64,000 nucleotides of DNA from Lutjanus erythropterus (Eukaryota; Chordata; Actinopteri; Lutjaniformes; Lutjanidae). This document shows, piece after piece, positions 23,701 through 33,619 of the stretch. Position 1 is the first letter of the stretch. Every line of letters starts with the position of its first letter. Where the stretch lies: the NCBI GenBank assembly GCA_020091685.1, contig CM034597.1, forward strand, positions 31,112,388 through 31,176,387, read 5' to 3'. The notes beneath the pieces are model-generated. The model searched no databases. It was not told where the DNA came from and saw only the letters and a list, made by a program, of their open reading frames with translations. A program made the translations under genes and the position numbers.

Positions 23701-26700
23701 TTTTCATTTTATTACTTTCTATCATTTAATCTTGCATGTAATGACATTATTCACCTCTGTCTCCAGGAGGAAGACAAAGGAGTGAGTGACGGTACCTTCA
23801 AAAACGAGCGTTTCTTCTACTGTCCTACCAAGAGAGCTCTGTTTGTGAAGCTCAGCTCCTGCCGTCCTGACTCACGGTTTCAGAGCACAACATCCAATCA
23901 CAGTGAGAGGATGCTAAAACAGGAAGAGACAGGTGAGAACAAGATTCATCAACACATTTATGTTAAGTCTTGAGTTGTGAAGTCTTGAATGCTTCACTGA
24001 GTGGACATTCAGTGCCTCTTTGTGAGCACAGTGGTGTGGTAGACAACATAGTGACGGATATGAGAAGTTACATAGTTAAATTTATTTGATTTTAATGTAA
24101 TGAAATATATTCTAGAAAAATATGGCAGTTCAGATAAAGCAGTACAATCTTAATCTTTTTTTAGTTTTTCATTTTAGAATATAAAAGACAAATAGACATT
24201 AGTTAAAGGGCCAAAAGTTTGTGAATACCTGCACATTTGCACATTACACCCACACGTGATAGCTGACTGTGTCATTTAAAAATGGGTGGAGTTGAGGGAA
24301 CGCTCTCTCCATCACTCTAGATCCACAACAGTGTTAAATGAACATTAAAATGTTAAAAAACAAAATGATATTGGGCTTATATAATGGCGGTTTCCCATCA
24401 GAAAATGCTGTCTTATAGTAAGGTAAAGGTAAAAACTGATGGTGATTTTTTTTTTTTAAAAAAGGGAACGAAAACAGAAGCATAACAATTCTTATTTTCA
24501 GGTGATTATACACTAATGAAAATATACTGATAGATATTATACTCCATTCCTGTAAATCTTACACATTGAACCTTTAAAGAGGGCCTTTTTAAGGAGACTA
24601 AAATACATTTTGCTTATGATCCTATCCATTAGCAGTATATTAAGCTTCCTAGACCAGTAGTCCTGGTGCTTCTCCAAACTGGGGGCATGTCGACAGCTAT
24701 CTACTGTAGGTAATACACTGACTGGCTTTGTGCAAGGGATCATTGCGTGAAAAACAGTCCCAGATCAAGAATACACTTAGGTGTCGGGTACAGAGGTGTC
24801 CACATGCTTTTGGCAATGAAGTATATATACAGAATACACAATTTGTTTGTTTGTTGTTTTTCTACTAACTGTACAAACATGCCCAGCCCACTGAAGACAA
24901 GAATGCTCCATTTGTCAGTTATCTAACCAGCTGGAGGCAACATCAGCAGTCATCATCAGCTGGACATGCAGATTGTGTAATCTGTTCTGGCGTTACCGAA
25001 TGATAAATGCATGTGTGTTATTTTAGAGAATGAGACAGATTACAGCACAGGGAAGCTGGAGCCTGTTCCTCCCATCAGCACGGAGCAGGTTCGTGAGATT
25101 TTGATTGGACGAATGAAAGGGATCCAAGGCCACTGCAACTCCTGCTACATGGACGCTGCCCTCTTCAGGTCAGAACGATGAAAATATGACAGTAAATAAA
25201 ATGCATTTTCATAAGAAGTTCAGCTGAATTTATCTCATTAATCATACAAAACATTATTGTAGACTGTCAACCAAGTAACAATATTTTTTAGATTCTTTTT
25301 TAGAATATGGAAATTCCAGACAGCTGTTTCTGTATGTTACGGAATTCAACTTGTATAGACTTAAAACTTGCCTGAGTTAATTGACTCTAACACAGGATGT
25401 TATGTTATTTTCAGGTGATTGTATACTAATGAAAACATACCTGCCATATTCTGCCAATAAATCTTTCGAAGTCTTCTGCAATTTTATGTCTAAATATGCA
25501 AATGAACTATTAACCAATTAAAAATACACTAATTTGCACACATTTTTTTGACTCTGAACTAAAATAAACATCTAATTGTATGTTTTGGACATTTTATTTC
25601 CACTGGTCTGTAAGAAGAAATGTTATAGAAGCAAAATAACCCAAAATCTCTAAATTGACCAGAGCATGACCAGTACAAAAACAACATTCTTTGTCTGCTG
25701 CATCTTGCCTTTATTACACATATTAAAATATTGACTATCCCTGAAATGAATACACTTAGGGCACTGAAAATGGTCCCATGTCCAGTATTGTTTACTGTTT
25801 AACATTTTCAAGCTAGTTTCACATCTTTGTGGGGATATTTTAGAGCATACTGAAAGGAATAGAAACTGACTGCTCATAAATTAAACACTTGTTTCATGTT
25901 GTTTCTGTCTGTGCTTTCAGTTTGTTTTCCTGCTCCTCCGTGTTGGACTCCATGCTGTTTAAATCAACAGAACCTCAAGATGCACCAATTCAGAGAACAC
26001 TGCTCCATGACATTGTGAACCCCCTCCGCAGGTGTGTGTGCTTTCATGTATTTTGTGGGACATTTCATTATTTTTGTGGTAATTTTTATCAAGTGTCATG
26101 CTCTCTGTACGTTCTTTGCAGTAAGGGCTTTGTGGAAGGGGGACACATCATGAAGCTGCGAAAGCAGCTGCAGAAACAAGGCTACAGTGATTCTTTCACC
26201 ACAGACGAAAAGGGTCAGTTTGATCTGTAAGATTTAAAACAGTTGATTTATCTTTTGGTTTAAAGTAACTGTCTGTGCCGTTTGTCTTCCAGATCCAGAG
26301 GAGTTTCTTACTGTCATCATGCACCACATTCTTGCACTGGATCCTCTACTTAAATTGTAAAGTTATAAAACCACAGCAAAACACTATGTCCCGTTTCTAG
26401 ACCTTGAATACAAAAAAAACTCTGAAGAAAGTTCCAATCATTTCTGTCCCTCTCCTGTTTAGGTCAGCGGCTGGTAAAGTGCAGGACAGTTACTGCTATC
26501 AGATCTTCTTGGACCAGAACCACAGCCTGGTGCTGCCGAAAGTCCAGCAGCTGCTGGAACATTCATTCCACAGTTCAGGACTCAAGCTGGCAGAGGTGAG
26601 ATCACTTTGATTTTTGTTAACTCTGCCTTTAAACACATTTGTAGCAGTTAGTAATAGCATGATAGTCAAGAAAAAGTCAACACAATTTTGCAGTTTCTCA

Positions 26701-27207
26701 TTTTAACAAGTTATACTGACAGCCAATTAAACTGGTAGTGATTTTACTTTATCATATCGATAACTTATTGGTAATAAATTAGAACACATTTGATCTCTAG
26801 ACAGCCACAAGTGTCACAGAAATAATAATAAAGTATTTCATTACTTAATTAAAGTTTAGTTCATGAGTTTGTGCTGCTTTGTCAACTTGAAGTGGATCTG
26901 TGAAACTGATATAACTTGTTGTTAGTTCTCCTCATCTCTTTGGTCAGGAAGTGTATTTATGAGACGTTTTCATTTTTTTAGGTTTATTCTCCAGCAGATG
27001 GCTCTGTTGGACAGTTTGTTTAGCAGATCTTCTCACCTCCTGTAAAGAGTTCATGTTAATGTGTGTTTGTGTTTTGTTGTCTTATAATCGCAGGTGCCGT
27101 CCTGCCTCATCCTCCAGATGCCTCGTTTTGGGAAGAAATTCAAGATGTTTGATAAGATCATTCCCTCTCTGGAGCTGGACATCACTGACCTCCTCTCTGA
27201 AGGTTAA

Positions 27208-27248
<41 letters not shown>

Positions 27249-29381
27249 ACAAACACGGACTAACATGATTTCACAGAAATGGACAGAGTGAATACAACAT
27301 GTGGTGTGTTTCAGGTCCTCAGCAGTGCATGCTGTGCGGAAACTTGGCGGAGGAGGAGTGCCCCGACTGTTTTAAAGATCCTCTTTTCAGCCAGACGGGA
27401 TTCAAAGTCTTCTGCAAGACGTGTTCGTCTCAGGTGCCGTTTATGTCACTGTCTGGACACCCGAATCATTTTGTCTGTATACAGCATCGAGGATGTGGAC
27501 TGATGTCCCTTTCCTTGTGATCCAACCCAGCCTGGCTGCTGTTATGTGGTATAGCTCTGTCACAGGGAGGAAACCAAACAACAAATACTTTCAAAAGTAA
27601 AAGTTATCAGAATTACCACTGAACTGTACAAAAAGAAAAACATTAGGGGTCTATATCCTGTCTTAACAGATTTGTAAAAATACAGATTATATTAAATATT
27701 TCATTTAAAAAAATCTAGAAAGTGTCACTTAACTTCTGTTCTCTGTCGCCTTTAGCAGTCTGTATAAAAATTATATCTGAATTCTTAGTGAATCTGTGTC
27801 TGTGGCTGAAGCTGTGCAGAAAGTGTTTCTTACTTTTTCCCCCTAAGTGAAAGCACAGGGGCAGATGCTAACTGAGACAGAGACAGAACCTGACGTGACC
27901 TCACACCCATACCCTCTGTTGAGATATTGTTGGGTGTAGCATGTAGTGCTAAAATTTGATAATTGGGTATTTTTCAGCCTGGACTCTGTTTTCTCATGTT
28001 TTTTCTGACTGAGTGACTAATGGAGACAACAGTTATCGCAACTGCAAAACATCAGAGTACATCCACAAAAGGTGATTGTTTTAGCCACTTACAGGCTCAG
28101 ATTATCATTGTTTAACCACACGTTTGCTCTCGTATGCGTAGCGTTAATTTCTGAGGACGCACACAACCATCATTTCAACCTCATTCAAATTTGACAGAAA
28201 CAAAGTCAGAATCACCAAAACTGTCCTTGCTCCTCGTCCCACTGGTCCAAAAATCATTAACTCTGGTTTGGTTGAGATAAACCCTCAATGCATTGCGCTA
28301 GATATGAAAATATTTTGGCTCTACACACTATTGCTTTCTGCTCCCTCGGTGACGTCCAACCTCCATCTCACTCCTCTCCCAATATTTTCACATCTAACGC
28401 AGTGAATAAAGGGTTTATTTCAACCAGTCAGCCAGATTTGGTGATTGTTAGAATGGTCAAAGGACATATTTGGTGAGTTTTATTTTGTTTCTGGCATCTG
28501 TTTTATGATGATAAGACTACCGTTTCTGTGAATGGAGTCTGGCGGCTTAGAGCAGAGGGATAAATCGTCTGTTTCTAGTTAAATCTTAGTCTTTAACAAA
28601 AAGATCTCTCTCTGTAGGATCCTTCCCATAATGTTGTCAAGACACCTTGAAAAACAATCCAAGTCTGTCAATAGAAAAAAATATCACTTGTGTAGTGCTC
28701 ATACTTTGACAGGCTGCACCGGTCTCACTTAATTCTTTAAAAACTGGTTTACCCATCTGTCACATGGACCCAAAAAATAAACACAAAACACCATAGTTAT
28801 TCTTTAAATAGAAAACACCAATCATTCTCTTAATATTATAATGAAAATAGTTATTGGTAGCAGCTCATACTGCATGTGTTTATTTCCAGGTGCACACTCA
28901 CCCTCAGCGTCTGTCCCATCAACGAACTCCTCTGGAAATCCCCAAGGGTTACATGGGTCGCGGGATACCCCACGCTCTGACCAGAGACAAACTGGAGCTG
29001 TTCGCTGTCCTCTGCATCGAGACCAGCCACTACGTGTCCTTTGTCAAATACGGACCAAACAGCCAAGACTGGATCTTCTTCGACAGCATGGCAGACAGAC
29101 AGGGTGAGTGCTCCTTTTTTTATATATATATACACCACCTCATTATCTGCACAATTTGTTCTCGTACTCTTTGGCTCAGTTGTGCGTTGCGTTCAGGTGA
29201 GAGAGATGGCTACAACATCCCGGAGGTTCACGCCTGCCCTGAGGTCGGCACGTACCTGGAAATGTCTCCTGCAGAGCTGGCCAATCAGGTGCCTCGGGAC
29301 ATGAAAGGTGTTGCCAAACGTCTCTTTTGTGACGCCTACATGTACCTGTATCAGAGCACCAACATGTGTCTGTACCGCTGA
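20319..29381 (+). CDS. cyldl: CYLD-like deubiquitinase (14 coding exons, 764 residues)
   Basis: CYLD enzymes remove Lys63- and Met1-linked ubiquitin chains from NF-kappaB, Wnt and necroptosis regulators (family knowledge). Coding exon lengths are 423, 279, 79, 179, 166, 142, 111, 92, 64, 133, 109, 119, 214 and 185 nt; they total 2295 nt with compatible phases throughout. Domains: CAP-Gly 1 split between exons 1 and 2 (about 102-180, GKTDG at 148-152); a degenerate middle CAP-Gly (about 200-255); the last CAP-Gly (about 285-365, [12 protein letters not shown] then SDGTF); a USP domain from about 405. Cys415 ([13 protein letters not shown]), His679 ([11 protein letters not shown]) and Asp697 (FFDSMADR) correspond to the catalytic residues. 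Zinc ligands are C597-C600, C608-C611, C626-C629 and H634/H636. Mammalian CYLD has 956 residues. The missing length is mainly the linker before the last CAP-Gly, which holds the TRAF2-binding region in mammals. Whether this is the fish-specific cyldl or a divergent cyld copy needs a tree. Confidence 0.93.
21195..21326. repeat. perfect 66-bp tandem duplication
   Basis: 21195-21260 and 21261-21326 are identical, beginning TTCACAGAATAGACTGTTAA. It lies in the intron between CYLD-like coding exons 1 and 2. The lack of any difference suggests a recent duplication or an assembly artefact. Confidence 0.97.
21639..21917 (+). CDS. cyldl: CYLD-like coding exon 2: end of CAP-Gly 1 and degenerate middle CAP-Gly
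   Basis: Phase 0 to phase 0, 93 codons, between CTCCTCAG and [22 protein letters not shown] and [13 protein letters not shown] complete the first CAP-Gly. [20 protein letters not shown] starts a second, poorly conserved one. Confidence 0.92.
21918..23211. other. CYLD-like intron between coding exons 2 and 3
   Basis: AT-rich intronic DNA without recognised repeats or exons. A 67-codon frame at 22117-22320 has no similarity or splice support. Confidence 0.7.
23212..23290 (+). CDS. cyldl: CYLD-like coding exon 3
   Basis: The exon is 79 nt from a TGTTTTCAG acceptor to a GCAG|GTTTGA donor. It encodes [20 protein letters not shown] plus KGEVP. Intron retention here would bring a stop 5 codons later. 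An alternative donor GGCG|GTGAGA at 23239 would shift the frame, so the longer form is preferred. Confidence 0.78.
23376..23554 (+). CDS. cyldl: CYLD-like coding exon 4: first half of last CAP-Gly
   Basis: It follows a very short 85-nt intron (acceptor CTGTGTAG). It encodes [20 protein letters not shown] and [17 protein letters not shown], close to the human third CAP-Gly, which contacts NEMO in mammals. Confidence 0.92.
23767..23932 (+). CDS. cyldl: CYLD-like coding exon 5: second half of last CAP-Gly
   Basis: Acceptor CTCCAG, donor [30 protein letters not shown] and [15 protein letters not shown] match the CYLD signature that ends the last CAP-Gly. Confidence 0.93.
24205..24825. mobile_element. 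Tc1/mariner-like MITE in a CYLD-like intron
   Basis: The left end GGGCCAAAAGTTTGTGAATA pairs as an inverted repeat with the right end GTGTCCACATGCTTTTGGCA, the well-known fish 'CCAAAAGTATGTGGACACC' terminus. The 0.6-kb interior has no coding capacity. Ends are diverged. Confidence 0.75.
25027..25168 (+). CDS. cyldl: CYLD-like coding exon 6: start of USP domain with catalytic Cys
   Basis: After a variable linker ([16 protein letters not shown]) comes [18 protein letters not shown]. The Cys of NSCY corresponds to human Cys601. The residue before NSC is Cys here and Tyr in human. Donor TTCAG|GTCAGA. Confidence 0.93.
25169..25920. other. CYLD-like intron between coding exons 6 and 7
   Basis: AT-rich intron with no recognised feature. 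The minus-strand frame at 25650-25877 is unsupported. Confidence 0.7.
25921..26031 (+). CDS. cyldl: CYLD-like coding exon 7
   Basis: Acceptor GCTTTCAG, donor CGCAG|GTGTGT. It encodes [14 protein letters not shown] and [10 protein letters not shown], conserved in the CYLD catalytic core. Confidence 0.92.
26122..26213 (+). CDS. cyldl: CYLD-like coding exon 8
   Basis: It is separated from exon 7 by a 90-nt intron. It encodes [17 protein letters not shown] and [11 protein letters not shown], matching the mammalian IMKLRKILEK...SGFTSEEKD segment. Confidence 0.92.
26293..26356 (+). CDS. cyldl: CYLD-like coding exon 9
   Basis: Intron of 79 nt before, acceptor CTTCCAG, donor AAATT|GTAAAG. It encodes [20 protein letters not shown], matching [20 protein letters not shown] in human. 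Confidence 0.92.
26463..26595 (+). CDS. cyldl: CYLD-like coding exon 10
   Basis: It encodes [20 protein letters not shown], then [20 protein letters not shown], matching human AGQKVQDCYFYQIF and IQQLLEWSFINSNLKFAE. Donor GAG|GTGAGA. Confidence 0.92.
26596..27093. other. CYLD-like intron between coding exons 10 and 11
   Basis: Intronic, AT-rich, nothing else recognised. Confidence 0.75.
27094..27202 (+). CDS. cyldl: CYLD-like coding exon 11
   Basis: It encodes [20 protein letters not shown] and [16 protein letters not shown], near-identical in spacing to human [20 protein letters not shown]. A (CA)n tract starts 9 bp after the donor. Confidence 0.93.
27211..27246. repeat. (CA)n microsatellite beside a splice donor
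   Basis: Eighteen CA units starting 9 bp after the exon 11 donor (27202/27203) in the short intron between coding exons 11 and 12. CA repeats near donors can bind hnRNP L (established knowledge). An effect here is inference. Confidence 0.92.
27315..27433 (+). CDS. cyldl: CYLD-like coding exon 12: B-box zinc ligands
   Basis: It encodes CMLCG, CPDC and CKTC pairs, the zinc-binding B-box embedded in the CYLD USP fold. The donor CAG|GTGCCG is weak. Read-through stays open for 28 codons to a stop at 27520, so a truncated isoform lacking His and Asp could be made if the intron is retained. Confidence 0.9.
27880..28620. mobile_element. interspersed repeat in CYLD-like intron, same family as 49880-50130
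   Basis: ACCAAAACTGTCC followed by AAAATCATTAACTCTGGTTT and later GACGTCCAACCTCC...TCACTCCT matches the hAT-like element at 49.9-50.1 kb in the same order. Outer ends are not well defined. Confidence 0.5.
28890..29103 (+). CDS. cyldl: CYLD-like coding exon 13: catalytic His and Asp
   Basis: Acceptor TATTTCCAG. The exon begins [11 protein letters not shown], supplying the last zinc ligands, then [20 protein letters not shown] with the catalytic His and [10 protein letters not shown] with the Asp. Confidence 0.93.
29197..29381 (+). CDS. cyldl: CYLD-like last coding exon
   Basis: It encodes [20 protein letters not shown], then [22 protein letters not shown] and stop TGA at 29379-29381. This matches the human C-terminus ([21 protein letters not shown]), confirming full length. 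Confidence 0.94.
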
Positions 29382-29786
29382 GTGGAAACTAGAAACACCC
29401 ACAGCAAACTCACTGCACAATAGAAGACAATACTGTTTCTTTTGCTGTTTATGTACATATATATATAGTATACTGTCCTGGTGCTGGGAAAGTATTATCA
29501 GGCTTTAATTATTTATAACAGCATTCGTTTACTTCTGTAATTTTATATGAAGAAAAAGTAAAAACTGTCTTTGCTTGCTCAATAATTTGCACTATAAAAA
29601 AAAGAAATTGACAATCACTGACATGCATTAGCATGTGTTTGCAAAGATAATTGACATTTTGCACTGTAATATTAATATTTTGTAGTTTGCTGTTTCTTCT
29701 TGGTGTTTGATAATTATCTGTAAAAGTTAGATTTACTCATTTTATATTGAGAGCGAGTTCTGCAGATGAACAAATCTACTAAATAC

Positions 29787-29792
29787 ATTAAA
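29787..29792 (+). terminator. cyldl: candidate polyadenylation signal of the CYLD-like gene
   Basis: ATTAAA about 400 bp after the stop codon, just before a MITE at 29840. No AATAAA was seen between the stop codon and this site. Weak evidence without transcript data. Confidence 0.3.
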
Positions 29793-29839
29793 AAAATGAT
29801 TTCAGAGTGGCCTGTTGCAATCTAAATGTTGCTGCAGGG

Positions 29840-30446
29840 TAGAGATGTTTCGATACCAGTTTTTACAATACCTTAATTTTATGAATCAGCTCATATGAAG
29901 TGCCAATCTGATACAGAGTGCCTTAATATCCTGATGTTAGACTGAATGGGCAACTCCTTACACTTCATCTCCATATTCAGAGAAACAGCTAACTCAGTGG
30001 AGTAGACGGATCTGAAGGTCTGGACCTAGGCTAGTGCCTTAAAACAGGGTTTCCCAAATTGTTGCAGTATCTTTGATAGCGTCTGAATGCACCACCTTCA
30101 CCACAGCGACAGCTATATGTAGAAGAGTATTTAGAAGGAGGTGCATGGCCCAAAAAGTTTGGGAACAGCTAGATTAAATAATATTATTTTTTAACAGCGG
30201 TGTACTACAAACCCTGTATGAATGTGATGTGGTTGTTGTTGATTTGTCTGTTGTTGTTGCATGGCCTGGCTCAGGTCAAAAAAAAAATTGGCTTGTGGGA
30301 AACTGCTGGGAAGCTCAAGGTCCCATTTCCGGGCTAAAGAATTACGTGATATCGGATCGGTGCATAGATTCACACCCGCTGATACCCAATCCAACATTTT
30401 AGGCTGCATCGAAGGCATTTCCAATACTGGTGTCGGAACATCTCTA
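29840..30446. mobile_element. hAT-like MITE with 21-bp terminal inverted repeats
   Basis: The left end TAGAGATGTTTCGATACCAG (29840) and the right end, which reads TAGAGATGTTCCGACACCAG on the other strand (30446 inward), match at 18 of 20 positions. TAGAG fits the hAT YARNG terminus. The 607-bp interior is noncoding and has DNA-palindromic CGATACC/CCGATCGGT words. No clear 8-bp target duplication remains. It lies just after the CYLD-like gene. Confidence 0.8.
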
Positions 30447-31475
30447 CACAGGACTTTTGTCAGTATAAATGTTAATTTGGTGAGACTCTTCTGACTCATG
30501 AGTGGTTTAGGGTTGTTGCTGGACCAGCTGCTTTATAGAATTTTGAATGTTTAAAATTTGAATTTCACCTCAGGAGAAATTATGCTGTATGCTGCTTTTT
30601 AATATGAAAATGCTCTTGCATCTATCATCCTAAGTGACGGGATATTTGGGATAACAGTATGGTAAATCGCAATGTTGGGAAAACCGACTCTGTGGCCTTT
30701 TCCATTTCCTGTATACTCCATGTTTATTGCTACTGGTTATGGTTTATAGTTCAATAAATACAATAAAGAAAGAAATGTCCCACATCCAACACAAATTACA
30801 GGTGTTTTTACTGAAACAGCAGGAGATACATTTTTATATAGAGAAGCTTGGCTATATTTGGTGACAAATGTAGGAAAACAACAAAACCGATGTTTTGCTT
30901 TATTTATCAATTGTACTTTTAATGTGATCATGTCTCTCTGATTCTCTCAGCTTTTTACACCCAGGGTCATACTTTGGACTAACATCTCACACACTGTCTG
31001 TTCTAGATGTTGCGTCTTTATATCACTTCTTTAGGCTATTAGGGACCTACTTTAGAGAATAGGTGCAGTATGTCATCAAAAGTGTCAAAGGTCTTAACAT
31101 CTCTGCAGGAACATCTTGATATCTAATAGTTTAGCTTTAACTCAGAAATTAAATAACACTGCAGCTGTTTTTCAGAAAGAGACAATGTCACTTTCTATGT
31201 TTTGGAAAAATGGAAAAGTAATCTAAACTTGCACACTTTCACTTGCAAGCTCCATCCACTCCAAAGTGTCATTTTTAGTAGTTCTGTTTAGTGATATTTT
31301 AATTTTGACCACAGTGTAGTCTTACATTGTTCGCAGTCCAGAAACCACCATTTCAATGCAGGACTTGTGTCGTATTTTGTGATATTAATGCAAACATGCA
31401 GGCAAAGAGACCTAAAAAAATAAAAGAAAACATATTTATCAAACATACTCTCTATTCTCAAAATGATCTAAATCT
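30447..31475. other. intergenic, nothing recognised
   Basis: AT-rich DNA downstream of the CYLD-like gene with no recognised exon, RNA or repeat. Confidence 0.6.
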
Positions 31476-32045
31476 AGAGCTGCAATAATTAATAGATTAT
31501 TAATACATTACTAAATTAATCTCTAACTATTTTGATAATTGATTTGTTTGAGTCATTCTGTAAGAAAGAAAAGTTAAATTCTTTGATTGCAGCTTCTCAA
31601 ATGTGAATATTTTCTGTTTTTTTTTACTCCTTTATGAGAGTGAACTGATTATCTTTGGACAGAACTCCCTCTGCGCAGCCAGTCTCAAGGATCAGGTGCA
31701 GGTCGGCCGCAGGAACGTCTCCGATAAAATCATCAACGTACACCACTGCACACTGACCTGAATTACTGTGATTTTATGAGGCGCAAACAACACGTCTCAC
31801 CCATGGCTTCTTCAGGTTCGCGCAACAGTGTGTTTGTGTTTATGCTGATGATTGTATTTGAATATCTTTGGGTTGTGTGTAAAACAAAACATTTGAGGAG
31901 GTTGTCATTGGCTTTTGGAAAAAACACTGATAGACATTTTTAAAAAATTTTTGTCATTTTAGAAACCAAACAACAAATTGATTAATTGAGAAAATAATGA
32001 ACAGATTAACTGACTATGAAAATTTAGTTGTCAGCTGCAGCCCTC
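31476..32045 (+). mobile_element. ATTAATCGAT-type MITE copy 2, interrupted by an insertion
   Basis: It starts AGAGCTGCAATAATTAATAG and ends GTTGTCAGCTGCAGCCCTCT, with the family words TTTTGATAATTGATTTGTTT, AATGTGAATATTTTCTG and TTGGGTTGTGTGTAAAACAA in order. The interior is split by a GC-rich insert (31659-31856). Confidence 0.75.
31659..31856. mobile_element. GC-rich 0.2-kb insertion of unknown origin inside the MITE
   Basis: The flanks carry a near-duplicate: CTGATTATCTTTGG on the left and TTGAATATCTTTGG on the right; in uninterrupted copies this word (CTGAATATCTTTGG) occurs once. That fits a 13-14 bp target-site duplication, as made by LINE-mediated insertion. The insert is much richer in GC than its surroundings. 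The plus strand reads open for about 32 codons, NSLCAASLKDQVQVGRRNV then SDKIINVHHCTLT and stop. The minus strand also reads open (VYVDDFIGDVPAADLHLIL). No family was recognised. Confidence 0.5.
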
Positions 32046-33226
32046 TTGAAATAAAGACTTTTTCTTGCGGGGTGAAAGTGCCCTTGGACTCCCCATGTGA
32101 TTTTAGTTCATATGATGTCACCTTTTTCACTACTCTGAAGTTTGCAGGTCTGTAAGTCAATAGTTGAGTGTATTAAAGACATAAATTAGCTTGATGTCTC
32201 ACAGTTTCCTGCAACTCAATAATGACAAAACAGATTGTTTTTATTGGTGTGTCAGCAGCAGGAAATATGTTCTCATTTAGAACATGTCTCTGGAAACTAC
32301 CACACAGGTCACAAACTTTATTAGTTTTATTAGTATTTGTGACTTTGATTGCTAGAGCTTTGTCATCCACACCATAAGGAACACTGACGAAACCTTTCTT
32401 ACGTACATTTAGTCTTAAGAAACACTCGGTCATAAATTGATTTACCGCACTGCTCTGCTTAAAATACCGCAGCAGCTGTGACTTTCAAAATTCTTTGATT
32501 AGATTTTTAAGCTTAAAAGAGCTCGATGTCACCGCAGCAGTCCTCGGCCTTCTCATCAGTTTGAAGGGGGATAATAAAATTCTACACACATTGCCTTGAT
32601 CTACTGGATCCCTCTGGATATCTGGCTTTTTGGATATGAGCCAGCCAGGCTATGTCATCTTCAAACCTACTGGTTGTTCAGACGTCACAATTAAAACTTG
32701 GCGCCTTTATTTTTTGTGTCCCAATCACATTGTTATAAAGTCCAGAACAAAGATATGATAGTCTAAAAAATAGTAATACATATTAAAAATTGATATTTAC
32801 AGGAAAGAAGGTCAGATCAAAGCACTGAAAAAAAAAATCCTTAAGTAACTGGAACATGAAATATCAGGACATTAACACAGTCGTTTTAAAAAGGTTGAAA
32901 TAAATGGTGCTTATGAATAAAAGATCAATGCGAGTGCGAAGTTTGTTGGACAGGACAATGTCATGTTTGTTTAACAGCAGACTGAAAGGACTCTGGCAGC
33001 AGGTAAGATGTGTGTACATCAAAGAGTGTGTGTGTGTGTGTGATGGGTGAGGTGTACAGTATTCTCTTCTAACTATTGATCACTGAGAACACAAACGAAC
33101 AATATTTTTTTTTTTGTTAACTCATGAATTGTTAACCTGATTAATTATTCTGCAGGAATTTCAAGTCCTGTTTCCTCTTGGGAAGAAGCAAAAGTCTAAG
33201 GCTGAATAATCCTAAATAACTGCACC
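32046..33226. other. intergenic, short simple repeats only
   Basis: AT-rich with a GT run near 33028-33042 and no exon or full repeat recognised. Confidence 0.5.
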
Positions 33227-33619
33227 TCAGTTCCCAGTAACTGTGAGTAGGAATTTTGCTGGGTATGCTGGGGCCTCGTGGGAAACCACAATCTCCACCT
33301 CGTGAGAGGACACCAATCTGAGCTGTGCTAAGCGTATCATGGCCTCGTTCCTCTTTTTGAAAGGAAAGTCACGGAAGTGCTCACCTCCCCAAGGAGTAAT
33401 TTTCATTTCATTTACATTTGTGTTAATGTTGGTGTCTAACAAAACTGAACGGACCACTGAATGAGAGGTGGTGCAAGGAAGACGATGAGATCTCAGGACC
33501 AACCTGGTTGGTTCCCCAGAGCCACCGAGCGGTGAAGCAGACTCAGCGGGCTCACACCAGAGCTGGCTGAGTGAGTTACAAAGAACCAAGGTAAACAGAG
33601 CGCACACACAGAGTGGCAT
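33227..33619 (-). CDS. hypothetical 130-codon reading frame
   Basis: Single frame, GC-richer than its surroundings. It begins with a signal-peptide-like MPLCVCALFTLVLCNSLSQL and ends KFLLTVTGN. A GCTAACGTTAGC palindrome sits just upstream of the ATG. There is no recognised domain, and a chance frame in a GC-rich patch is the main alternative. The interior GGAGGTGAGCAC could be a splice donor if it is a first exon. Confidence 0.2.
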   Translation of the reverse strand: MPLCVCALFTLVLCNSLSQLWCEPAESASPLGGSGEPTRLVLRSHRLPCTTSHSVVRSVLLDTNINTNVNEMKITPWGGEHFRDFPFKKRNEAMIRLAQLRLVSSHEVEIVVSHEAPAYPAKFLLTVTGN

